Assembly: GCA_014529385.2 (NCBI GenBank)
Contig: CM043969.1
Location: 18,398,446 to 18,462,445, forward strand
Direction of reading: 5' to 3'
From: Adiantum capillus-veneris
Taxonomy: Eukaryota > Streptophyta > Polypodiopsida > Polypodiales > Pteridaceae
DNA length: 64,000 bases
Part shown: positions 44,653 to 54,092 of the stretch, piece after piece
How the letters are laid out: each line of letters opens with the position of its first letter
How positions within the stretch are numbered: position 1 is the stretch's first letter
Notes under the pieces: model-generated
Told to the model about the DNA's origin: nothing
What the model saw: the letters and a program-made list of their open reading frames with translations, nothing else
The model's database searches: none
Position numbers and translations under genes: made by a program

Positions 44653-46215
44653 TTAAAACAATATGACAAAACGCTGCCCCGATACCTGACCATAACATTT
44701 AATGAGAGAATCACCAACGAGAGGGTCAAGAGAAACTTGGGACACACTCGTGTTATCATTAATTGCATTGATAGAGGAAGTGGGTTCCGTGGGTTCTTTA
44801 GATTCATTCGATTCAAGCTTAGGACATGTTCTTTTTATGTTACCCTTAATAGGACAATGAAAACAACGACCTTCCTTAGAATAAGTGCTTTGCTCTTCCG
44901 ATGTGATGTATCCTCCTACTATTCCTTGTGCTACCTTTTCATATGGAGTAAGCTTAGGTTTAGCAATTGTGTTAGCCTTACCCTTAAATTCATTGGAAGA
45001 ATTGTTTTCTGAGAGACTGTTGGAAGATTGGTTAGAAGAGTTACCATTCTTACTGTTCTGAGGGTTCTGAGAAGTCTGCGAGCTACTTGTGGAAGTCTTG
45101 TTCTCCTTAGGCTTTCCCTTGTTGTGCTTCATCTCCTGTGTGAGAGCAATCGCTACCGCCTTGTTGAGATCGATTAGATCGAGCACCTCGACATCGTACT
45201 TGATATACTCGTCCAATCCATAAAGGAATGCCTCTTTGCGTTCATCATCCGACTTGCATAATTGGGTACCTAGCTGTAAAACACGATTAGAAAAAGACAT
45301 AACCGGCATACCATTTTGCTTGAGAGCGCGCCAGTCGTCCTTCAATCGTGCGAGGTACTGAGGTGACATAAACCGCGCCTTGAGCTTGTCTTGGAAATCA
45401 GCCCAATTGAAGGAAAGGGGCGTGAATTCGTTGGCTTCCTCTAGGTGCGCGGCTAACTGTGCCTCTTGTCATGCGTGGTACCGATTAATGGCATCACCGG
45501 CAAGGTACAAAGCTGCCGTGAAAACTTTGCTATTTCTTGTCTTCTTAGTTGTCGCAAAATAAGCATTAAATTGATGTAACCAAGAATGAATAACCGTAGC
45601 ATCCATCTTACCATCATACTTACTGAAAGTCAACTTCTCTGTGACTGGATGGTTGGAATCCGCATCGTGGCTTGCGCCACTTGAAGAACTCCCACGATCT
45701 TTCGTTGGTTCGGACTTCGAGGCAAGTACTTGTCGAATCAATTCTTGAGTGCGTAGTTCTCTTTGAGCTTCGCGCTCGATCTCCAAGGCTACTCTTTGAG
45801 CTTGACGCTCGGCCTCCAAGGCTGCGCTTCGTGCTGCCGCCTCCTCCTTTCTTTGTTCTTTTCTTTCTTTTCGTTCGTCGCGTTCACGTTCCAAAGCAAT
45901 GCGAGTCTCTTCTTGTTTGGCCATCATGTTAATGCGATTTGCTTCTTGTTGTGCGGCAATTCTTTCGTTTCTTTCGTCGCGCTCGTGGTCCTTAGCTTCC
46001 TGTTGTTCTGCTTTTCTTGCTAGTTGTGCCAACGCAACTCGATTCGTTTCTTGTTGTTGTTCCATCATGTCCAACATCAACTTGACCATCTCCTCCATAG
46101 AAGTTGGTACAACTCGTGGCGTAGATGGCGAAGGGGGAGGGTCGGGAAAATCTCTTGGTGGGGAGAACTCTTCGTCGCCTCTCTCATGCTCACCACCTGT
46201 ATGCGAAGTATCCAT
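44653..46215 (-). pseudogene. Element B gag, one stop codon
   Basis: Starting at the ATG that gives MDTSHTGGEHERGDEEF, one frame of about 520 codons has a single stop (near 45469). An Arg/Glu-rich coiled-coil-like segment (ERERDERKERKEQRKEEAAA) comes first. The capsid region follows: KLTFSKYDGKMDATVIHSWL, AALYLAGDAINRY, DFQDKLKARFMSPQYLARL and FSNRVLQLG. The knuckle CFHCPIKGNIKRTC has Asn where the His ligand belongs. After QVSGQRFV the frame runs into LTR sequence, so the protease is absent. Confidence 0.88.
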
Positions 46216-46319
46216 TCCGCTTCGGGTGATGACCAGTGGGTTCGTGCGATCGCAACAAGCAAAAAAAATCCTTGTGGTTCTTGTGGTTCTTTCCTTGAGT
46301 AATACAGAACACTGCCAAA

Positions 46320-46331
46320 GCTTTGATACCA
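46320..46331 (-). promoter_or_regulatory. Primer binding site of element B
   Basis: GCTTTGATACCA reversed is the initiator-Met site with one transition. It lies one base from the LTR start at 46333. Confidence 0.85.
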
Positions 46332-46332
46332 A

Positions 46333-47545
46333 TGTTAGGTGCAGCGGAGTGAATGTTTGCGCTTTGCTCAAGATGAGTGCTCCGAACTGTGCTCAAGGTT
46401 CCTTTTGTTCTTATGGAAGGTAGAGCTTTCCGTTCTTAATGAGAAAGTGCTATGATCACAAACAAAGTGAATGGACACTGTGCGTGCAAGTGTATGAGAT
46501 TGAGAGATAGAGAGAGAAGAGAAATACGACACCAGAGACCTTGTAAAACCCTCCTCCGAAGGCCCCACTCTCGTCGGCGAGAGTGGTCTACTTATGATTG
46601 CACAAACTGGTACAACTGAATGCAAGTGATTGATGCAAGTCTAGGCTATGTCGACAATGACGACGGGGATGACGAAGTCGACCTAAGGGCTGAAATCTGC
46701 AATCTTTCTACTGCTGTCCAAGAACGCTATGGGCTGAAATCTGCGACTAGTCCAAAAACGCTGATTTGGGGGCTGTTTTAGGTGGGTCTTTGACGTTGAA
46801 AATCTGCAGGTTTAGGGCTGAAAACTGAGGTTCCTAAAGGCTGAAAACTGAGGTTCTTACCGGGCTGAATCTGCTACACTTTAGGCTGAATCTTGTTGGT
46901 CTTTATCTGCTGCTGAAATCTTTGCATATGCTGAAATCCAAAAACGCTAGGGAAGCTGTTGGCAAAAACGCCAAGTCAGTTGGTTTCTGTTGCGGGGAGA
47001 TGTGATGCAAAAACGCTATCTGCTGGGACTTGCCGGCGATGGTGCTGATGCAAAATGCCAGCCTGGTGCAGTTCCAAAAACGCTAGTAGAAGGGGTTTTC
47101 TGGCGATGGTCTTCTTGCTTGGTGGGGGAAAACCGCCAAGGTCCTGTTGAGAAGTTGCCTGTTGAGCTTGGCTCCTGTTGCCTCTTCTGCCATTTAGTGC
47201 TAGTCTAGGTTTGCTTATATATTTTCTTATCCAAATTGCCCTACCTACCTTTGTTGGAAAGTCACTTAAATTAATAAGTGAAAAATGCCAAAAATAGGTA
47301 AAATAGGCTAAATGCATTGGAAAATTCCCCTGATGGAATTTGATGGATTCTGGTGGGAATACTGATGATCATGCTGTGTGCAACCAGAGGATATGCATCT
47401 ACAGTAAGTGATTGGGCATGCACGGTCTACGAATAGACTCACAAAAGTGCCAGATCACTTCTAATCTAGATTGACTGGACTGACTGAACCTTGGTCATGG
47501 TGTAGCTTGTCCACGGAGACATAGGGTTGGATGTGTCACGTGACA
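46333..47545 (-). mobile_element. 5' LTR of element B (1213 bp)
   Basis: From TGTTAGGTGCAGCGG to TGTCACGTGACA. It is the only unbroken LTR-B in the window and defines the family with the solo copy at 25012. It ends in the palindrome TGTCACGTGACA. Confidence 0.92.
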
Positions 47546-47969
47546 ATTGGCCTCAAAGAGTGGCACCCCTTCCAGTATTTCTATATTGATTGCTGAACAC
47601 AAAGGCACAACTCTTCGAGGGTCCAGCTCTTCGAGACGCTATGTCCGAATGGTCTCTGAGAGTGAGGCCCCAAGGGTCCTTACAAACAATACAAGGGATG
47701 CCCAAATACACTTGCTCTAATAGCTTTTCATCCCAAAAGCTTTGCTCGCCAAAAGCATGCAAAAATCTACCGACTTCAATCAACGTAAAACGCAGAAAGC
47801 TGTACAACAATGCCATGTGGCAGTCAACATGATTTACAGAAATTTGCAAGCAGCCCTTATGCTTTCGTCCTTTAGGGTTTAGGCCCCTAGGCCGGTGACC
47901 ATAAGTTTTGCAAGTCAAATTAAAAACTCTAACCCCTTTAGGGATCTACAACGTCACAAACTTGTGACA
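47546..47969 (-). mobile_element. LTR-A-like LTR, right piece
   Basis: Begins with the reversed LTR core (CAAAGAGTGGCACCCC...), which continues the piece ending at 40847. It ends near CTTGTGACA at 47969. TTTAGGG motifs appear at 47872 and 47938. No gene. Confidence 0.65.
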
Positions 47970-47984
47970 CTTGTGGTAGCTGTA

Positions 47985-48195
47985 TGATTCTCACTAAGGT
48001 AGAGAGTGTAGCCCAGATTTAGAGACGGAACGTTAAGCGTGAATATGAGACGGAACGTTAAGCAGCTATTCACGCTTGTTCACGCTTTCAGTTCTTGGAA
48101 ATACTATCTGCTAGGCACTTATAATCCTATTAATATAGATCATTAGAGCTTGAAATATCTTCTTACACAAGTTAAGGAGTCAAATAGGTAGATGA
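47985..48195 (+). pseudogene. Chromovirus 3 RNase H, part 1
   Basis: Translation near 48090-48195 reads WKYYLLGTYNPINIDH, a stop, SLKYLLTQVKESNR. This is the end of an RNase H (compare RHYLLGADFTVFTDHQSLRY at 36390). It continues at 52873 after the element inserted at 48196. Two direct GAGACGGAACGTTAAGC repeats lie at about 48021 and 48048. Confidence 0.75.
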
Positions 48196-48274
48196 TGTCA
48201 CAAGGCGGGGGCCACGTGCCAATAGAAAAGAACAGACTGAATAGACTTTTAGCACTTCAATAACAACTGAACTG

Positions 48275-48300
48275 AGAGATAGATAGATAGATAGATAGAT
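48275..48300. repeat. GATA microsatellite at an insertion junction
   Basis: About six GATA units where other LTR-A copies have only GA. The insertion 48301-49780 starts right after it. Confidence 0.9.
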
Positions 48301-48541
48301 GTCATTATCGTCCTTGGAGGTCAAATATGACCCATGGGACCAACACATACGTACAAAGGATGTCGTACAAAGGATGTCTCCTCTCAGCAAGGAGAGGGTA
48401 ATGGTTGTTGCATTAGGATGTGCGACAAAAAAAAAAAGGGTCGGTAAGGCTAGGGTAAGATCTAGTGGGTAGGTGGGACAACCTTAGGATGCAATACGAA
48501 ATACAATACAAAATAAAGTAGAGTAGATGGGAACTATAGGG

Positions 48542-49433
48542 CTAGGGGGTGGTATCCAACGGCGTGGTAGGAGGCTTGGGAGACCGAAACTCTTGTATGA
48601 GGGCCTTTCCTCTGCGGTATACTGCCCACTTCCCTTGGGCTCTTGCTGTGTGCACTTTCTTGAGTTCGCTACCTTTGTGTTTTAGTTGTGTCGTGGTGAG
48701 CTCCTTGGCAATCCAAAAGCTAGTGCCTTTGAGGAGGCGTGATTGTTGGAGTAGCCGAAGGTCATCCTTCTTTGTTCTCAAACTCGAGGATGGCATGTCC
48801 GCTTGGTGTATTTTTGTGGTTGAGCTTGTTGGTGATGCTTTCGACCATGTCGTAGTCCACATGGATTGGCTTGAGAGTTTCGTTGAGGAAGTTGATGCAT
48901 TCAGAGAAGTCGTCTTTACACTTGTCCCATGCTTGGGGTAGGCCCCCGATGCGGACCTTGAGTGTGTTTTCTTCTTGAAGGTGTCGTTCTCGGAACTCTG
49001 CCTTTACATAGGTTTCCACCTTGGTCAGTGCAACTGTGTGAGCTTGGGTAACCTTGGCTTCAACTTCCTTCACTTTGTTAGTGGCGAGACCGACCATGGT
49101 GTCAAAACGCCCCTCAAGTGCATTGAGACGTGCTTTGAGGTCACGGTTTTCTTCCATCACCCTGTCAAGAGTTGCCTGGAGTTGCCCGATGCTATCCGCC
49201 TTGCTCGGTGCCGCCAGGACGGTGGCAAACCTCCAGCGTGGTCGTCACGGGGTCAAAAAATTTGGGTTACTTGTCTTGTCTTGTTTTGCAGACATACCTT
49301 GCACTGTGTAGCAGCGATGAAGTTGTTGGAACAGTGGTCTCCTCAGGTCTTCAAACAGCTGGATGTGCGCGAAATAGATCTTGTGCTTCTCGTCGTGTCC
49401 AACCCTTGATGGACACCCACCCTTGATGGACAC
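48542..49433 (-). pseudogene. LINE ORF1-like nucleic-acid-binding protein relic
   Basis: One minus frame from MSIKGGCPSRVG holds a stop near 49243 and continues as SIGQLQATLDRVMEEN, LKARLNALEGRFDTM and a heptad-like helix to HLQEENTLKVRIGGLPQAWD, then NTPSGHAILEFENKE. After a -1/+1 shift near 48780 it continues DDLRLLQQSRLLKGT, IAKELTTTQLKHKGSELKKV and ARAQGKWAVYRRGKALIQEF. Coiled coil, RRM-like fold and basic C-terminal domain in that order resemble L1-type ORF1 proteins. The assignment is from pattern only. No RT or endonuclease accompanies it. Confidence 0.5.
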
Positions 49434-49777
49434 GGATCTCTCTCGTGCTCACAACAGACACGAGAGGTGTGTTCTCAAATCACATGGGAACTCTGCCACG
49501 TTGATCACAACAGACACGAGAGGCGTGTTCTCGGACTAGATGACAGCGAGCAGGTCTTCACGATAGAGCCGAGGCAGCGAGCAAGTCTTCGCGACAGAGC
49601 AGGTCCCCAACTCGGCACTTGTTCTGTGGCTTGAGAGCGTTGAGCAGTCAGCAGTGGCGCGCGGCCATGGGCTGAGGAGGAAGAGCGGGCAGGACTGAGG
49701 GACTAACCCTCCCCCTCGGGCGCTGCCCTGCACCCGGGGAGAGTAGGCGGTGCAAGGTTAGCGGAGGTGTGCGCTAG

Positions 49778-49780
<3 letters not shown>

Positions 49781-49868
<88 letters not shown>

Positions 49869-50500
49869 GCACGACACACGACACGGAGTGGCGGAATTCC
49901 ACCCCAGAGAGTATTGGCCCCAAACCTTGGCTCCCCTTTCGGTATTTCTTTATATTACTGCTGATTCGCAAAGTACAACAGCCGGGGAGCACCTCCTCTG
50001 CAATCTGCGGGTTGAAGAGTGCCAGAGAGGGCCCCCAAGGCTCATATTTAAAGGCCCAAAGCCTAAAAGCATTAAATATGAAAAGCTGACCCCAAAAAAT
50101 CACTTTCCTAAAATTTCGGGATTTTCCTAAAAATCCGCAGCGAATTGCGGAACGTCAGTACACGTGCCACATCATCATATTTTGATGTGCAAAGTCTTTT
50201 GAGTGTGTTGTGCTTTATTTTTAATGTCTTTGTGTCACTTGGGGCCCCATCGGATGGGATCCCCATAAGTTGGTAGGACTTCTTCTTCTGTTACTTGTTC
50301 TTCTTAGGGTTTCTAGAATTAGGGTTTGCAGGTTTTAGGGTTAGGGTTTCCAGAATTAGGGTTTCAGCAGCTAGGGTTTCTAGCAGAAATTAGGGTTTAG
50401 GCAGTTAGGGTGTCTGGTAGAAATTAGGGTTTAGGCCCCTCGGCCACATCTGTGAGTTGGCTCCATTCTTTAGGCTTTGACACGTTAGCAGTTTGTTACA
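49781..50500 (-). mobile_element. LTR-A (left copy), second part
   Basis: After a GA run (49781-49867) the LTR resumes with GACACGGAGTGGCGGAATTCC. It contains the reversed core (49915-49955) and a TTTAGGG-rich array (50306-50432), and ends GTTTGTTACA. Confidence 0.92.
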
Positions 50501-50929
50501 TCTTCCCTTCTTGAAAGAGAGTAATTGTTCGCGATTACAATATATCTGCAAAACAACTCAAGTTAGCTCAAAAATTTTCAAGGGTCATTTCGAGGGACAT
50601 TCCGAGGGACAATCAATTTGCGCTTTTTATTAAGGAGTTAGCTTCTCCCATCTGCTCTTTTGATCAAGGAGTTACCTTCTCCTTTCGGTTGTTTTGATCA
50701 AGGAGTTAGCTTCTCCTTTCATCCAGATCGGAACTCTTGATATTCCGTTGTAGTAAAATTAGCCATCACACCCAGACCGTACTGATCTTCCACGCGGGTG
50801 TCTTGATGCACTAAAATTATGTACCCAGGCAATCTCATCCAATTAGGAATATTCAGTGGTTGGCACATCACAATGCAACACAAATGCTTACATATGCATG
50901 TTACAAGACATAGAAACATAAAGCCGCCG

Positions 50930-51240
50930 ATGAACACTCCTCCTGCATAACCTAACAAGGTCTGGGCCGGGAGATATTCAACGACTCCCTTATCACTCCT
51001 CCCGCATAACCTAAAAAGGTCCGGGCCGGGAGATATAGAGGTCTTTTACAACCAAACGCCCCCCAGACAGTAGCCTGCGTCGTTTGGAGGTGCTGAGAGT
51101 AACCACTGCTCAGACTTCTTAATACTCCTCCCGCATAACCATCCAAGTCCGGGCCGGGAGTCACAACAACAATTATTTTACAAGCATACAACCAAACGCT
51201 CCCCAGGTATCGGCCTGCGTCGTTCGGAGGTTTTCAAACA
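50930..51240. repeat. Two alternating hairpin repeats (GYAGGV region)
   Basis: CTCCTCCCGCATAACC and a GGTCCGGGCCGGGAG-like partner recur at 50937, 50996 and 51125. Between them CCAAACGC.CCCCAG and GCCTGCGTCGTTTGGAGG recur at 51052 and 51191. Each can fold on itself (CTCCCG with CGGGAG; CCAAACG with CGTTTGG). On the minus strand the first repeat would read GYAGGV each time. Confidence 0.82.
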
Positions 51241-51499
51241 TACAACGAAACAATATTTCTCACTTCTCCACCCGGGAGTAAAATCACCAATCATTGAAAC
51301 CAGTATCAAACCAGAGTCAAACAATTTAAATCGGTACCAAAACAGGTTCAAAATAGATACCATCCATTTCAAACAAATTCCAAACAGGATCACCAAACAA
51401 GATCAAACAGAACTCAAACTTAAAAAGCAATCTCGGCATCAGTCGAGCTCGAAAAGTCAGCTGACTTTCCATCTTGAAACCTGCACCAAAAATTAGGGT

Positions 51500-51800
51500 T
51501 AGGTTCATTCCATGAGGTCGTAGTCGAGCACAGCATGGTCCATCAGCTCTTGGACAAACAGTGTTGCTTTGGCGGCGATGGTAGTCCCAAGATAGCAATT
51601 GCACTAAACCTCCAAGGTCATCTGCTCGTGAAGAGACATCTACTGAGAGATGTCGAGAAATTTCAAGATATAATCTGCTAGGGTTTCCATGGCAAGCATT
51701 TCAGGATACCCCACTCTGCCAGAAGTTGCACTCCAAAGGAAGATGTCAGAAACCATATAACTTCAGGCAAATTTTTTTTTTTCTTGAAAGCTTGCCAAGT
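51500..51800 (-). pseudogene. Gag relic of the short family A element
   Basis: Minus-strand fragments FGVQLLAEWGILKCLPWKP and nearby text parallel the gag at 62790-62870 (LSEWGNLKMLATEP) and 18400-18480. Stops are frequent. The rest of 50501-52071, apart from the hairpin repeat, shows a triplicated AAGGAGTTA.CTTCTCC word at 50630-50720 and nothing else. Confidence 0.6.
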
Positions 51801-52071
51801 ACTTGAAGTATGCTGCTTGGTAGCTGTAGACATCAACATCTGCATGGAACTGCTTCTGAGAAAAACAATGACTGAAACAAATCTGGATCCTTCTCTTTCA
51901 AGTGATCTTAATTGGCTTATGCCCTGTAAGACATGAGCGGTGAAGACGGGAGCGCGCCCGATGCGTGATGAAGTAAGGGTGGAAGTGGCTAATAAACCTC
52001 AAATCAAATTCCAATAGCTCTGTCTGCTCTTTTGTAGGACCGGTATGCTTTCAGAAAAGCACACGCTTGAT

Positions 52072-52083
52072 GCTCTGATACCA
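52072..52083 (-). promoter_or_regulatory. Primer binding site of the short family A element
   Basis: GCTCTGATACCA, the reversed initiator-Met site, one base before the LTR start. The leader next to it has the hairpin-forming ATGCTTTCAGAAAAGCAC. Confidence 0.93.
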
Positions 52084-52084
52084 C

Positions 52085-52872
<788 letters not shown>

Positions 52873-52983
52873 GATGAGGTGGGTAAATTCTCTCGCTTTG
52901 TTCCGCTTCCAGACTGGCATGTTTAGAGGAAGAAGAATGTGGTTGTTGACGCTTTCTTGTGCAAGCCACAGGTTGTAGTTGTC
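52873..52983 (+). pseudogene. Chromovirus 3 RNase H end, part 2
   Basis: MRWVNSLALFRFQTGMFRGR and KNVVVDAF, CKPQVVV match the QMRWANFLSQF..ADALSRKP end of chromovirus RNase H. It continues part 1 and is cut by the copia element at 52983. Confidence 0.85.
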
Positions 52984-53277
52984 TGATGAGCGCGCGGCGG
53001 TGTGTGCAAGTGAAAGAGCACGCGAGGAAGTGCAGTGTGTGTGCAGAGAGGGGAGGCGAAGGCCTGCACGAGAGAAAGCGCTAGCAGAAGAAGAAGGGCA
53101 CGTAAGTTTCTTCAAAGGGGATAAGTGAGTGAGTTGTTTGAAAACTCACTTACCCTTTATTATTTGTATAAGGACCAATTTAATAAGTTAGTGGCCAAGT
53201 TCAATGTGAACTTGGCCAAAGGTTAGTAACCTTTAAGATGTACATTAAAGGGGGCCATTTGGGCCTTTAACCCAACA
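52984..53277 (-). mobile_element. 3' LTR of copia family 2 (294 bp)
   Basis: From TGATGAGCGCGCGGC to ACCCAACA. It directly adjoins the truncated pol. Confidence 0.94.
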
Positions 53278-54092
53278 ACCCATGGGCTATGTCAGGCCTA
53301 GTAGCAACCATAGCATACATAAGTGAACCACAAGCTGAAGCATAAGACACACTTTGCATGTCATTGGCTTCTTCTTGTGACTTGGGACAATCATCCTTGG
53401 AGATTTTAACATATGGCTGTAATGGCACACCAAGAGGCTTTGCTTCAACCATGTTAAATTTGTCCAGCACCTTTTCAATGTACTTTTCTTGCCGAATACA
53501 ATAGGCGCTTGTCTCTTTGCCGTGTAACACGCACTCCAAGTATATGTTCAGCTGTCCCAAGGTCTTTCATTGAAAACGCAGATTTCAGCTGCCCTTTAAG
53601 AGTATCTACAATGCTTCTTTTCTTTGCAGCTATCAACATATCGTCTACATAGAGCACAAGAATGATCGGGCTGCCATCCTCATCACGTTTGGTATACAAA
53701 CAATGGTCTGCATGGCTTCTTTTGTAACCATGTTTAAGCATGAAGCGATCAAACTTCTTGTACCACTGTCTACATGATTGTTTCAACCCATACAAGCTTC
53801 TATTGAGCATACATACCAAATGTTCCTTGTCAAGGATGACAAAACCCTCGGGTTGCTTCATGTAAAGCTCTTCTTCCACATCACCATGCAAGAAAGCGGT
53901 ATGTACATCCATTTGGTCCATTTCCAAATCAAGAGCAGCCACAATGGCAAACAATACACGCAAAGTGGTCATCTTCACAACAGGAGAGAACACTTCCTGA
54001 AAGTCTATGCCCTTGGTTTGAACATATCCCTTTGCCACAAGCCTTGCCTTATACATGGGTTTTGCATCAACAGTTTTGATTTTATACACTCA
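53267..54092 (-). pseudogene. Copia family 2 RT, truncated before RNase H
   Basis: The frame after the polyprotein's frameshift reads VYKIKTVDAKPMYKARLVAK, DFQEVFSPVVKMTTLR, LDLEMDQMDVHTAFLHG, RSLYGLKQSCRQWYKKF and the catalytic LYVDDMLIA. A second frameshift near 53500 leads to EKYIEKVLDKFNM and SYASACGSLMYAMVATRPDI. There it stops: the whole RNase H domain is missing and LTR sequence begins within 25 bases. Confidence 0.93.

Larger units (their letters stand above)
40848..47545 (-). mobile_element. Element B: Ty3-type element with gag but no pol
   Basis: Left LTR from 40848 (with two nested LTRs, truncated at about 44660), gag on the minus strand (44653-46215), primer site (46320-46331), right LTR (46333-47545). 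Flanks ACTGG (40843-40847) and ATTGG (47546-47550) are a target duplication with one transition. Gag runs into LTR sequence with no protease, RT or integrase, so a large deletion removed pol and the end of the left LTR. Confidence 0.88.

Noticed and set aside
45672-46423. Plus-strand ORFs rich in Phe/Leu/Ser opposite the element B gag
   Set aside because: They are the antisense of the gag's charged coiled-coil stretch.
48422-48440. A-run as the poly(A) tail of the LINE-like insertion
   Set aside because: It is on the plus strand while the ORF1-like relic reads minus, and it is not at the insert's end; the ATCT-type tract is the likelier tail.
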